From: Prostheceraeus crozeri
Taxonomy: Eukaryota; Platyhelminthes; Polycladida; Euryleptidae
Assembly: GCA_907163375.1 (NCBI GenBank)
Contig: CAJQUW010001105.1
Span: forward strand, 1 to 64,000
Length of the DNA: 64,000 bases
Direction of reading: 5' to 3'
Below are positions 13,321-24,695 of the stretch, piece after piece. A program made the translations under genes and the position numbers. Within the stretch, counting starts at the first letter, position 1, and every line of letters begins with the position of its first letter. The notes beneath the pieces are model-generated. The model did no database searches, was not told the origin of the DNA, and was given only the letters and a program-made list of their open reading frames with translations.

Positions 13321-16300
13321 AACGTGCCTGGAATAAAATTCTAGGTCGCTTTCAGCAGCACAATCTGTGTGGAGTGGGTCATAGCTTCATGTGACTCCAG
13401 TTTCAAGTATTGTCAACAATAATAGATAGTGACACTACTCGAATAGCAGTGACACTTCTCATAGGTGCAGCAGTTTGCTGAAAATTCCCCTGCAATTGCG
13501 GTGACGTAAATGGCAAATATGGACTGCACAGACTATCTTGTCGATTTAGTGCCGGACACTCGGCCATGAATGAAACTGTTCTCAGAGCACTGGAAAGATG
13601 CGGATTTTCGCCAATTATCGAACTAGTTTGGAATGGACAATGGCGATGGGAAGCGGCCAGATGGAGTCACTGTCTGATGTGGAACGTAACATGCAGAGAT
13701 ATTCGCTCTCGAAAAGGACTGCATAAATCAGCCACCAGAGCTGGTTCCACAGCCTCATCAGGAGAGAAATCAATCTCGTTCACGTTTTCCCATATAGCTG
13801 ATCCTTTTCTTTTTCAACCAATCGTGGTGAAAACCTCGTTCGATGGCCTCATTGACGATGCATTTCTCCAGATCACTTTGCAGATGTCAACCATGCAGAG
13901 GGAATCTGTGTTGGTAATGCAGAAATGAGCATAACTACCTTAAGTTTTTTGCAAGCATTTTTACATTGTTTTGTCCTTGTTGGTCTAAATATATGTATAT
14001 CATTGCTTAACTTTTCGAAAAAGCAGCGACCATTCTTTCATCGTCAATATGTCAAAAACGTTTTAAATCCGTAGGTGTTCTGGAAGGGAGGTTTGAAGTC
14101 GTTGCACCTACATGAATCCGGAAGTTGAAAGTTACAAAAGCATGTAGCTATCTCAAAATGCCACTCATTCCGGTATGATATTCACACTCTACATCGGAAT
14201 CACATTCCGAAGCTTAAACAGATGTCAAACCTACCTCATCGATTTGGGAAATTGGTGAGACAATTACATACCCGGTAGCAGCTAGTACAGGAACATGCGG
14301 CTATCACATTGCGGAAAGCTTAATTTTGTTCATAAGTGTTGCCCTATCCCGTTAATAGACAACAAAACTCTTTCTTCTTCCAGGAAAATATATTCTTCAA
14401 ACTTCAACTTCATGTTTTGATACTCAACTTTCTATGTACTCATTCAATGGAATTCTTCATCGCACTACATTAATTTGAATTATTCACTGGACTTATTCAT
14501 TGAACATGAAAAAATCGACGCTGTTGTTACAATCAACAATTCGCACCTTTCCGTTATTGGAAATAGCTAATTACAAAATCATCATCGGCATTTTCATCAA
14601 TATGAATGTAAATTCTGTCATGGTGTATAAACGAACTTTCAAAATTGAACAACTACAACACAACAATTACAACGCAAGTCTGGGTATGTGAGCATATATG
14701 TATGTGCAAATTTGGTTTTATGCGACTACATACCATTTTTGTCGATTAATAATAATATTTGTCAAGAACCAAGTGCATGAAAATTATAGTCACAACAAGT
14801 AGAAACTGACAAATGTCAAACCCATGACAGGCTAATGAACGAAACTTCAAAGAACAGTTTACTTAGAATGGATAAAGGTGTTCATGTTTACCATAGATCC
14901 AAGCGCCTAAAATGTTAACCCTTGTCTTGACTTAAGTTTGATAACCTAACCCGCTGACCCTTCGTATGCTGTAAGTTGATTCCAATGACGAACGGAGTCA
15001 ACAGTGAAAAACATCGGTCTGTGTTGGTGATGTACTGGCATCAGGAATTTAAATGGATTCCCACCCTCGAATTTTGAAAAGATGACACATCTTGACAATC
15101 ATTAACTTGGAGGTTTTTCATATGTGTGTCTTTTGGTATTGAACATGTTAGAATTAGACTTGTGCTTCTCAGGAATGGACCTCCTTTGATCGGTATTCGG
15201 AAGTGCACGGTAGTAGAAACATATAACGCTCGTGATTAGTTCGGATTGCAAACAAAAATTGGATTATCTACGTAAAGCAATTCCCCTAAGATTGTTTCTT
15301 TCATGTATTTAGTTACTTCTTATTAAAGTGCATCTAGACATTTTTATTGGTGGTAGGCAACAACAGCATGCGGGTTGTACCACCTTGATTCACGACAGTA
15401 TCTTTGTAATCAAAATCTGTCCCTAATTAATTCGCGTGAACATCTTTATTATCAATGTTGACTACGCAGAACATGTGTTACAAATCAACTGTTTCCTCTG
15501 GTAATCTAGTTTCATCAGTTGCTAGGTTGCAGTAGGTACAATATGGGTTTTGCATGACCCAAAAGTAATAAATTATCAAAATCATAGTTCCTAAACATTC
15601 ATTTAACATTATATATTTTGTCATTTTCCACATAAAATCGACAGCATCGGATATTATGACAGAAAGACCACGACCAATTCTATTGGTATTGGTGGCTCTT
15701 ACAAAGTCTCAGTCTAACCAACAAAGTTGTTCATGCTATTGACAGGGTTGAGATATATTTAAGATTAACGCGTGTCTAATTGATCTATTAAAAATTCACA
15801 AATTGCTTCAAGTCTAGGCTAAATTAAGATCATCAAGTTGAATTTTTGCATGCCTATAGATGTCTAAATAGAGATAATCAATCTGACTATTGCAACCTGT
15901 CATATCCATTAACACCTTCCGCTAATTATTATTTCAGAACATAAATGGGTGAATTAAAGTCAAACTATCACTGAAAATATGTGAATAGCGGTGCTCCTGC
16001 TACAATTATTATTGATAATTGTAAATGTCACATCACATACTTTCATTTAGGCGGCTTGAGTTAGTAGTTATTGTAGCACTCATTCATGTAGCACTCAGAT
16101 GCGGCGAAATACAAATCGGTGTGTGTCTATTTCAGCATAAAACAAGTCTAGTTGCTTATAAAAATTAATTATGTTTTCACTTCTACGGTTCAATGACAAA
16201 ATAGAACGCTAACTCATGGAATTTACGGTCGCTAACCAATTTACCGCTGTAATTTTAACGGGCGCAACCATCTGCGAACAGCTGTAAAACACGTGGGTTA

Positions 16301-16557
16301 TCATTTTAAAAATGAATTAAAGCTTCTCGGAGTCCCGAACAATTCGTGCCCACGTCGGGATAGGCGGTTTCAACACGATGACCCTTCTAGCCTTTATATA
16401 GTATAGTATCTGATTTCTAAAGTAATTCAATTGAGTTAATTATTTCGTTTCAATTGTTATAACGCAGTCGTAAAAGTTTAGCTGGTTGCAGCACAGAGTT
16501 TGAATATTCGTCATTTATATGACACGCTCGTTATGATCGCGGAGAAAAAGTCACAGA
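13321..16557. other. No recognised gene
   Basis: One 120-codon frame (13,566-13,928, plus) starts with a Met in a poor context and shows no domain I recognise. The remaining 3 kb is AT-rich with only short frames. I see no repeats here apart from AT-rich low-complexity runs toward 16.5 kb. Confidence 0.4.
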
Positions 16558-16672
16558 TATATATATATATATATAATATATATACATATTAGATATGTAT
16601 TACATTTATTTGTGTTATTAATTACTATTATTTTTATTGATTGATATATTTTATTATATTATATATATATGT
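16558..16672. repeat. AT-rich microsatellite
   Basis: Imperfect (TA)n at 16,558-16,584 and again near 16,650-16,672, separated by AT-rich sequence. It lies just beyond the end of the broken minus-strand transposase-family gene. Confidence 0.8.
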
Positions 16673-16721
16673 CACGTGCAGAAAGTTGAAATTGTTTTCT
16701 CAGCAGGAATATTTTAATATT

Positions 16722-18242
16722 CTAAATGGCTCTTGACATCCATCGCGATCGATGCATTGCTCCCGGTGCCGTGATGGGTGTTGATGTCGTATCACCCAAG
16801 AAGACCAGTGCCAGTTGCAACAGTTCGATATAATCGTTACGAGGTTGAGTCTCACCCATAGCATTCCGTGCGAACAAGATGACGTTTTCTTTCATATCAG
16901 GATATTGAACGAGGGTGTTGGCGGTTTTCCCTTCAGAAGAGGCTTTATTCAAGTAGTCCGGGTCTTCACGATCGACTCCCACTGAAGTTGGAATCTTTTA
17001 AAGAGGGCTGTCAGGAGAGGAGCCGTTTTTCCAAATAGGCCTAGGCAGGCGAATGCATCAGACAAAATGATTTCATATATGTGATGCCTACATGCCAGGT
17101 AAAGTAAGTTGCGATCAAGAGGAGCCTCAAGGAGAGGCGCGGCTCCTCTCTGACGCACCACTTTTGCTGGCAGTAGTGTCAAAAGACATGGCACGTAAGT
17201 TTTTCGTCAGTCCCCAGTCATGAAGCCCTGTGAAGATTGCTTTGGACATGTTTTTTTAGCGATGGCTCTTCCTATCGTTGGGACATCAAGGAGTTGTTCT
17301 GACCCAGTAGTCGACACGAGAATTGTAAGCCGCTCCTGCATTTCCTTCTTCCCAGGTGTCTGATAAAAGTTTGGAATCCCAATGAAGTGTCATTCGTACA
17401 TCAGGGTTGAAGTTGTCCTTGATTTCTTCCATGCTTACTTTCCGAAATTTTGCACGGCTACGTCGAACACTCCATCGTTTCAATGATACATTTTCTGGGT
17501 TATGACCTAGACTCTTAACCACAGCTGTTAATGCAAAAACAGCTTTACTATCGGAAATTGTGAAACGATCAAGTGCTGCTGCCACGTCTTTTGTTGCAAT
17601 GCTTGAGAGGGTTTGCTTACAGACATAACAGGAAAATAACTTTCATCGGAATAATCACTACTTCATGCGGCGGATGTAGAGTTACAAGCAGGAATTTTCA
17701 CCTTTTTTGCCAAGAATTCTGTTCGCGGGTCCATCTCCTTTTTGAGTAGATCGACGCGTCGTTTACTTTCTCTATACCGATTCATGTCAGTTCCACCCAT
17801 AGAAGTACTGTCCCTTCCATCTCCGAGTTGTTGTCGTAAAAATTCTTTGTTCTCACTGATGGTGATACGTTTTTCAGCAACTTAGTGCTTGATATCGAAG
17901 GTCTTGCTTAACTTCACCCTGAATTTCTACTCTGAAGCGCCCGCCACGTTTGCCGTTCTTCCTGAGACTCGTCCATTCATTGAAGATAGTCTTCAGCCGT
18001 TCGATAGCATGTTTTTCAGGTGTAGTTGGTGTTCCAGCGCGTCGTCAGAATGATATCACTGCTCGCACAGTTTCACGTGCACTTTCGTTTACTGTGAGAC
18101 CGTTGTTGTCATGTTGATGGAAAAAGAACCGCTTTGTCTGAGAGATAGACGGAAGTCGAGCGCCATCAATCGTACTGATCGGATGTCCTATCAAATATTT
18201 CGCCGTGTCACCTCTGGTCGACATTGTACTTTTGAATAGCAA
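16722..18242 (-). pseudogene. Broken gene of an RNase H-like transposase family
   Basis: Consecutive minus-strand frames follow the order of a protein family that is common in invertebrate genomes and usually annotated as uncharacterised. The first segment (18,242-18,045) has GHPISTIDGARLPSISQ. Next comes a helical segment with MGGTDMNRYRESKRRVDLL (near 17,800). Then SDSKAVFALTAVVKSLGH and MTLHWDSKLL (17,585-17,286), SFDTTAS (near 17,170), LLYLACRHHIYEIILSDAF (17,194-16,949) and APGAMHRSRWM at the end. The HWD, FDTT and CRHH blocks fit a DDE/RNase H-like catalytic core; this is inference from pattern memory. The frame changes several times and stops interrupt it, at least five breaks, so it is a pseudogene unless some gaps are introns. 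I found no terminal inverted repeats. Confidence 0.55.
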
Positions 18243-18340
18243 AGTTTATGCTAAAGCTCAGGATCGATTTATCTTTATGTTTTCTGAAGTAATCAATTAC
18301 TTTATGTAATTTCAATTATTCTACAGTATTTCCCGTCGAA

Positions 18341-18452
18341 TTTAGTCCAAACGCCATACATTTTAGTCCGAGCGTCATACATTTTAGTCCAATTGCCATA
18401 CATTTTAATCCGAATGCCATGCATTTTAGTCTAAGCGTCAACCAATTTAATC
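18341..18452. repeat. 21-bp tandem subrepeat inside the MITE arm
   Basis: About five units built on TTTAGTCC followed by a variable purine/pyrimidine quartet and GCCATACA. The mirror copy lies at about 18,890-18,975 and continues at 19,245-19,330 after the nested insertion. Differences between units are shared between the two arms, so the subrepeats existed before the arms became inverted copies. Confidence 0.85.
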
Positions 18453-18975
18453 CAAAAAATATATAAGATAGCGCGTTTAAATATTCTATCTGACACTTCC
18501 TATAACATGCCAAAAGAGATTTTTAAAATCATTTTTCTCTGATTGATACTTAAATCTGTAAGATTATTTTGTATTTATACGGTTTCGTATCATTCGTGTC
18601 CTCAACTCATCATGTTCAAGAGACACAAGTTCTTTTAACTATGTACTATATTCTATATCTCTATTTCTGATATTGTACTACATGCATGTAGGGCCTATTA
18701 TCAATATGTCTCTTGAACATGATGAGTTGAGGACACGAATGATACGAAACCGTATAAATACAAAATAATCTTACAGATTTAAGTATCAATCAGAGAAAAA
18801 TGATTTTAAAAATCTCTTTTGGCATGTTATAGGAAGTGTCAGATAGAATATTTAAACGCGCTATCTTATATATTTTTTGGATTAAATTGGTTGACGCTTA
18901 GACTAAAATGCATGGCATTCGGATTACAATGTATGGCAATTGGACTAAAATGTATGACACTTGGACTAAAATGTA

Positions 18976-19244
18976 CAGGTATGAGAATCTTCCGGGTTTT
19001 CCGGGTTTTTGGTGCTGAAAAGACCATTCTCGTAATTCACCTAAATATGCAATAAAAAAGTATACCCCCTCCGAAAGTTAGATTATTTAAAAAACGTCCA
19101 TTTTTTCGCCCTAGCCAACTATTTTTCTTACATTAGATTATGCCAAATATCAATAAAAAGGTCACAAAAATTTCAAGACCAGACCCCCTTCGCAAACTTG
19201 CTCGCTCGTTCCGGGTTTTTTATTTGCCCTCAATCTCATGCCTG
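18976..19244. mobile_element. Nested 269-bp MITE with 6-bp target duplication
   Basis: Inserted in the right arm of the foldback MITE. Ends are CAGGTATGAGA and the complement of CAGGCATGAGA (10 of 11 match). AATGTA flanks both sides (18,970-18,975 and 19,245-19,250); the intact left arm shows the uninterrupted sequence. Subterminal CCGGGTTTT motifs occur near both ends. CAGG start and a 6-bp duplication match the 5089-6814 element, suggesting one superfamily. Confidence 0.75.
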
Positions 19245-19346
19245 AATGTATGGCGCTCGGACTAAAATGTATGGCGTTTGAACTAAAAGGCATGGCACCT
19301 GGACTAAAATGTATGGCGTGTGGACTAAATTCGACGGGAAATACTG

Positions 19347-20629
19347 TAATGGTTAGATATCATTCGGAATAAACCGTTGAAACGGAAGCTGCATTAATTT
19401 TATGTTGTGATAGTGTAAATAGCTTTTGACTGACTCAGTATCGCAGAATGTTTTCTGAGCGAAGCCCACGAACCATTAATATTAATCTAGTAGACCTTAA
19501 TAGATCATCTAATGTATTATCGACAGAATTTCGTACTTCATTTTCTTGATCTTTTCCTAGTAGCAGCAGCATTTTCCCAGGTATCACTGTTGCCTTGCTA
19601 CTGATTGGTTGGCATAATCAGTCAAGGATCTCACATATATGCTACCCTTCTGTATTCTTAAATGGCACTGAGAATCTCTCACCTGCCTTTCACTCATCAT
19701 ATTCGAGATCGTTACGTATTTAGCGAACCGCTATTATTAAATTACACTTCAATAAAATAGTTCAGATTTTTCATGTGCAAATGCAGCCTTGTTTAAGATA
19801 TAGCAAGATAAAATACATATTAATATATCATAGATAAACAGATTATTATACAATATATACAAGATATTACACGACGACGACTGACTGACTGAATTTCATG
19901 TAATTTTACATTTGTAATTGAGCTACTGATTATTTCAAGTATTCACCTACGTAAATTGAATTTTAAAAGTAAAAAATTCCGAATGAGTAGAAGCAGGCGT
20001 GGACAAATATTTCAAGTATCATAATCAATATCCTATGTCAATCATTGATTACGTTTGATATGAGCAATTGCTGTTGTTGATCCCTCGGATTCATAAATCA
20101 CTCATATGAATGTAAGCAAATTATTCCTGTTCATAGAAAAATTAAACCAGGTCAATTTTTGAGCTGCTCTTAAAACTGCACGCTATACAAAAGTGACTCA
20201 GGATTATAGATTTCATAAAAACATGAAACAAGCTAAAGCGGGATTCTACCCAACCATTCAAAATTAACACAAAATATAATGCTTTTACATGTATTTGGTG
20301 ATAAAAGGGCATACGAGTACGAGTACATTTCATTCTTGTCCAAGTAACAATTTTATTATATTTTTGTCCACTAAGACCATGTGCTTGGGTTGCACATTTA
20401 TGTGATTACTACGTGATCAATTTAGAGTACCACCGAAAACCTCAGAACGGAATGGAGTGGCTTCTCATGTTTGATATTTTTACAATATCAAAATACTAAA
20501 ATATCAATAGTTAGCCTATAGTTATAGTTATATAGTTAGTTGTAGCCTATAGTTAGCCTACGGAAGTATCGATGCATGATCACCATCCGAAATCTGAAAA
20601 TTTCTCTATTGTCGGTAGCTCTAAACATC
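19347..20629. other. No recognised gene
   Basis: AT-rich sequence with short frames only. Simple variants of TATAGTTA repeat briefly at 20,515-20,550. Nothing else seen. Confidence 0.45.
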
Positions 20630-20837
20630 CTTTGATTCTTGAATCTATTTTGATTAAAGACAATAACAATATGTTGTCCAATGAAAGAAACGGATCAGTG
20701 CCACTCCTCTTGAACTTGTAGATAGTGTAATCTGCCTTCTATTCTGCCTGTAAAATGGTCTGCAAGTAGATCAGTTGAACTGTTTTTACCGAGAATAATT
20801 TTGTATATAAATGTCTTCATTGCGTTGTTTGTAATTT

Positions 20838-20890
20838 GTTGAGTCCTCTGAAGATGGACCCTGTGATGTTCCGAAACATGTTCGGTTGAT
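20838..20890 (+). ncRNA. Hammerhead-like motif, decayed (PLE1 left pseudo-LTR, plus strand)
   Basis: CTGAAGA (20,848-20,854), a GGA/TCC stem II, then GAAA (20,873-20,876) and ACATGT, a palindromic stem III, followed by T at the expected cleavage site. The core matches CUGANGA...GAAA. The flanking stem I no longer pairs, so it is probably inactive. Its better-kept counterpart is at 24,201-24,241. Confidence 0.5.
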
Positions 20891-20942
20891 TGAAAAGCAT
20901 TGTTTTTTCTCTCTAAAAATATGAATCTGGGCAAAGTTTGTC

Positions 20943-21043
<101 letters not shown>

Positions 21044-21082
21044 CCAAATTCCAAAATTCCAAAGGAAAACTCGAAATCTCTT

Positions 21083-21127
21083 ATTCCCTGACCGGTTTCT
21101 GCTCTTCGTGAGCTTGTCAAAGGGAAT
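21083..21127 (-). ncRNA. Hammerhead ribozyme variant (PLE1 left pseudo-LTR)
   Basis: On the minus strand: stem I ATTCCCT pairs with AGGGAAT; core TTGACAA; stem II GCTC...GAGC; then A and GAAA; then ACCGGT, a palindromic stem III with no loop; then C, the expected cleavage nucleotide. Position 3 is U and position 8 is A where the consensus has C3 and G8; those two bases pair in the folded ribozyme, so the change keeps a pair. Loop-less stem III hammerheads that cleave as dimers are known from Penelope-like elements. An extra A precedes GAAA. Confidence 0.7.
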
Positions 21128-21184
21128 GATTTGTATTTCAAAATTATACAAACATAGAAATTAGGACATGCATTGACAATGAAA

Positions 21185-21709
21185 TTATTGCTTATTGAGT
21201 TCGGGATTAAGCATAGCAATTAGATGACCTTCTTTCATCTCCCGATAGAACTTGCTACATTGTGGCGGTAATTGGTAGATGGGAGCCGCTCTGAATTTCT
21301 TTGTTTCACTAATGGCGCATGATGCTATGTGCTTACTTACAGGGAGTATGGCATAATTAGTTTTGTTTATATACTGCTTATGCAAAGTTAATCGTTTACG
21401 AAACATCCCACCAGTTTGTCCAATGTAGAACCTATTGCATCCGTTGCAAAATAAGGCGTAAATGACATTATTCGATGTACAGTTTAAATTATTGCGTATA
21501 GTAAAGTTCTTTGTTGTGTTTTGTGTTACAAATTTGATTTCTTTTCCAACAATTATATAGTCGCAACATCTGCATCTGGATTCATTACAGCGGGTAATTC
21601 CTTTAATTGTTTCTTTATTGTTTTTGTTCAAAATTCTCAAAAGATTCCTTGGTTGTCTGAAAGCCTGAGTAAATGTCTTATCTTTAAAAGTTTCTATTAA
21701 TTTGAGGCT
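21185..21709 (-). pseudogene. PLE1 GIY-YIG endonuclease domain
   Basis: Reads CNESRCRCCDYIIVGKEI, then NVIYALFCNGCNRFYIGQTG with the VIY...YIG pair, then RKRLTLHKQYIN and a C-terminal KEGHLIAMLNPELNKQ. The preceding Cys pairs are usual in Penelope-like endonucleases. The domain nicks DNA to prime reverse transcription. The frame upstream is interrupted by the SINE. Confidence 0.85.
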
Positions 21710-21723
21710 GTTAGAGACTGGAA

Positions 21724-21929
21724 ATGTTGTGGTGTCCGTGGCACAGTGGTTGCGTACTTGGACTAGCGATCTCATGGTCCAGAGGTCTAACCCGGAAAGT
21801 GTCATTGGAAGTCGGCAGGAAGGGCATCCGGACTACAAAGCACCACAACGCTCCAAACAAAGTCTGACTTAAGTCAGCACCGTCCAAGGCCCCAGTAGGG
21901 GTAAAAAGTGACGTAAAATCCGTAAATCC
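21724..21929 (+). mobile_element. tRNA-derived SINE inside PLE1
   Basis: A 206-bp insert in PLE1 is flanked by the exact 14-bp duplication GTTAGAGACTGGAA (21,710-21,723 and 21,930-21,943). Its 5' part looks like a tRNA: TGGCACAGTGG resembles the A box and GGTCTAACCC, about 45 bases later, the B box of an RNA polymerase III promoter. The body carries GGCAGGAAGGGCATCCGG, a block I have seen in other animal SINE-like repeats but cannot assign. It ends in a short repeat of the type AAATCC rather than poly(A). The long target duplication shows LINE-mediated insertion. Confidence 0.85.
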
Positions 21930-22290
21930 GTTAGAGACTGGAATAATTATGTCATTAAATATGCTCGGATTATTGATGTTGTATGTTGTTATAAAAGGAA
22001 TGATATTCTTATCACTTTTAACAGCGGATTTCTGTGATTCCTTAGAAGCACGAAAAAAGGAATGCTCAATTAAAGGCAATGGATATTTCAAGTCAACTAA
22101 TCTGGATTTTAATCGATTCAATTCGGAGATCTTATTTTCTTCTTTGGAAACAATTACTTCAATTCTTTTCGCTAAAGAATAGGGAATATTGTTTTTAATA
22201 TGTTTGGGATGGGCTGATGTATAGGGGACGTAGTTTCTGCCGTCAGTAATTTTGTGGTAAATGTCTCTTTCAATCTTACATCCAGAAAAT

Positions 22291-22725
22291 TTAGTGAGGT
22301 ATTCTCACTTTCCATTGTGAATTTATCCGCGGATGTAAATCATCTATGACACTTTTAAATAAATTCATATCACAATATCTTCCATCCCAAACAATGAAAC
22401 AATCATCAATATAGCGCATCCATGAATTTGTTATTTGGTTGCTTATATCTTCACTGTAAATACTCTTTAGCCTTGTGTACACAATTTCTTCCAAAAATCC
22501 CATTGTTAAAATGGCATAAGTTGGGGCCATTTTCGTCCCCATAGCAGTTCCTGATGTCTGTAGAAAACATGAATCATTAAAAAGGAAGTAATTGTTATTT
22601 AATACCAGATTGATTGCTGATAGCAGAAAGTCTTTAGTGAAACGACTGCACAGTAGATGACCACGTTTATCAATCCAGAGATTGACAGCCTCCATACCTA
22701 AGTCATTAGGTATATTCGTATACAA
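22291..22725 (-). pseudogene. PLE1 reverse transcriptase core
   Basis: Begins in the continuation of motif A (YTNIP), then GTAMGTKMAPTYAILTMG (motif B) and MRYIDDCFIVW, the YxDD catalytic motif, here intact as YIDD. The frame ends shortly after, where the thumb region would continue into the 22,121-21,930 frame (KYPLPLIEHSFFRAS). Alone it is too short to be active. Confidence 0.85.
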
Positions 22726-23214
22726 TTAAACAACATCGAATGTTAGAAACATAGTTTCATCTTGGATATTGTCATATTGCTTGATCTTTTCAATAAAGTC
22801 ATACGTGTCTCTACAATAACTTTTGACCTTATGAACCAAAACTTTTAAAACTTCATCGACTAAAGCGCTCAAATGACTAGTGGGAGCATATGTGCTGGAA
22901 ATGATTGGACGAAATTTCAAATTCGGAGGAGGGCTCACTTTAACATAAACATACTTACCAACTTTCAGGTTCCTAAAATAATCAGTACATTTGTGAATCT
23001 TAGGAAGGCCATATAGGTAGGGCTTTCTGTAGTCAAAATTGGTTAGGAAATCAAATTCTTTCCTTGTAAAGTGACACTTATTTTTAAATTTCAGACATAG
23101 ATCTTTCACTTTTCTCATTGTTGAGTAAGGGTTGTATTGATCGATTATTTCATATGTTGCCACATCGGATAGATGCTCCTTTTTTATGCTATCCACATAA
23201 AAGAAATTATTCAA
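22726..23214 (-). pseudogene. PLE1 reverse transcriptase, N-terminal part
   Basis: Contains KPYLYGLPKIHK and KFRPIISSTYAPTSHLSALV, the conserved start of Penelope-like RT domains, and ends at TFDVV, the strand with the first catalytic Asp. A stop codon separates it from the next frame, which continues the same motif in the same reading frame (LYTNIP). Upstream frames (23,929-23,211) give the family's N-terminal region, basic and Asn-rich, spread over several frames. Confidence 0.8.
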
Positions 23215-24200
23215 AATAATGAAGGACCCTCCTTTGTGAGGTGCAATTCATGATTATTTTTTAATGTTTGCAAGGAATTATGTTCTCCAAGTGACATATT
23301 GAAGTTTGCTTCCTTCTTGTCACCTTTTAAAGATTCAAATTTGGTGTTCATTATGTTAATTAGAGAGTCCAAATGAATATTTTCTCCTTTCGGTGGCGTG
23401 AAATTAGTTTTATTATAGTTAAGATTTAAATTGTCGTCCAAAGCTTCACTATTGCCGAAATAGTCTTGTAGCCGAATATTCCTATTAAAGTCAAAAATAT
23501 CTTCCTGTAACTTATCAAAATTTCCTTTCGGGTTCGGTGTAAATTTATATCCTTTAGATAGAAGACATTTAGAATTCTCATCGAGTTCATGAGAAGAAAA
23601 ATTAAAAATAGAGACATCCGTTAGAATAAAAAAGAATCCGATTTTTCTGCAAGTGTGTTACAATTTTGGGATGCTTCATTATCAAAGTTCTCAAAATTAT
23701 TTCTGTTCTAACCTTTCTTATTGGGTAATGCTCTACTCCTTTTATTAGGATAGAATGAATTATTTCGCCTCCAATTGTTATTATATGGAGGGTTATTACT
23801 CCTGAATCTGGGCTCAAAATTAGACACTTGATTTCTATATGCATTAAAATTTGCATATCCTCGATTATCATGTCGCTTGTAGGCAGAAAGATCAAAATTT
23901 CGTCCTTGATTAATCGGTCGGGGCCTCATCTTATTAGGCGTGAAGTTAGATCTAGTTATTTCATCGGTGCATCCTCTTATCTTAGAGTCTATTCTTCTGA
24001 AAGAAAATATCGATATGTTATCGAATGAAAGGAATGGCTCAGTGCCCTTACACTTGAATCCGTGAATTCACATGACGTCATTTTCCACTTGTACATAGCA
24101 CCGTAGTTTTGTGCGTCATAAATGATGATGGATATCGGTTCATACATTTTACGCTGATATGTATTTAAACTTACTTCTGTTGTTTTATCGGATTCCTGAT

Positions 24201-24241
24201 GCCGCTGAAGATGGAGTGAATAACTCTGAAACAAGTTCGGT
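24201..24241 (+). ncRNA. Hammerhead ribozyme motif (PLE1 right pseudo-LTR, plus strand)
   Basis: GCCG, CTGAAGA, stem II GGAGT...ACTCT, GAAA, ACAAGT, T, CGGT. Stem I pairs GCCG with CGGT; stem III is two pairs with an AA loop; the core is canonical. It lies antisense to PLE1 and points toward the microsatellite. Confidence 0.6.
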
Positions 24242-24302
24242 TGAAAGAAATAGTTGTTGTTTTTCCTTCAAAATATGTTCAAGTTGGGCTCTTTATGTCT
24301 GA

Positions 24303-24307
24303 ATATA

Positions 24308-24367
<60 letters not shown>
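24303..24367. repeat. (AAAT)n / (AT)n microsatellite
   Basis: AAAT units to about 24,340 followed by AT units to 24,367. It occupies the same place between two hammerhead motifs as the (TA)n tract of the other PLE1 pseudo-LTR. Confidence 0.95.
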
Positions 24368-24368
<1 letters not shown>

Positions 24369-24450
24369 CAATAAAAAAGTAACAGAGATGGATAAAAAAT
24401 AATAATAAAATAATTCCGCTTCCAATCAAGAAAAACTAGCCGTTGAAATT

Positions 24451-24492
24451 GCCCGACCGGTTTCACTAGCTGCCTGCTAGCTTATCAAGGGC
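24451..24492 (-). ncRNA. Hammerhead ribozyme variant (PLE1 right pseudo-LTR)
   Basis: On the minus strand: GCCC (stem I), TTGATAA, stem II GCTAG...CTAGT closed by a G-U pair, GAAA, ACCGGT palindromic stem III, C at the cleavage position, GGGC closing stem I. The U3-A8 core substitution is the same as at 21,083-21,127 while stem I and II sequences differ, so the fold is kept by compensating changes. Confidence 0.75.
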
Positions 24493-24536
24493 TACTCAGA
24501 AATGAGTAGGGATGATCGGGATTATTTTATTATTTT

Positions 24537-24556
24537 ATATATATATATATATATAT
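24537..24556. repeat. (AT)n microsatellite between PLE1 and PLE2
   Basis: Ten AT units at the junction of the 5' end of PLE1 and the 3' end of PLE2 (both read on the minus strand). Confidence 0.9.
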
Positions 24557-24595
24557 GAATATAAAGCCACAAGAAAATCAAAAGCCAAAATGCCC

Positions 24596-24634
24596 TGCCA
24601 ATCGATTTCTACCGCTTAGCGGCTTGTCAAAGCA
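24596..24634 (-). ncRNA. Hammerhead ribozyme variant (PLE2 3' end)
   Basis: On the minus strand: TGCT pairs with GGCA (stem I); core TTGACAA; stem II GCCGC TAA GCGGT; A; GAAA; ATCGAT palindromic stem III; T at the cleavage position. Same U3-A8 core change as in PLE1, with an unrelated stem III palindrome. Confidence 0.7.
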
Positions 24635-24695
24635 TAAATGAAGTATATTTAACTCAATAATTACAGATATCCAAATAATTCAGAGGATGTAGAAA

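Larger units (their letters stand above)
18324..19346. mobile_element. Foldback MITE with TA target site (Tc1/mariner-like)
   Basis: The ends are CAGTATTTCCCGTCGAATTT and its complement, flanked on both sides by TA (18,322-18,323 and 19,347-19,348). That pattern fits a Tc1/mariner-type MITE. The arms are very long, about 300 bp each, nearly identical, and meet around a short spacer (about 18,640-18,690). Two mirror-image frames in the arms begin with the same residues MACYRKCQIEYLNALSYIFF because of the inversion; they are not genes. Each arm has a 21-bp tandem subrepeat, and the right arm contains a second MITE. Confidence 0.8.

Noticed and set aside
18316-19055. Two similar short proteins on opposite strands as paired small genes
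   Set aside because: They are the same sequence read from the two arms of a foldback MITE.
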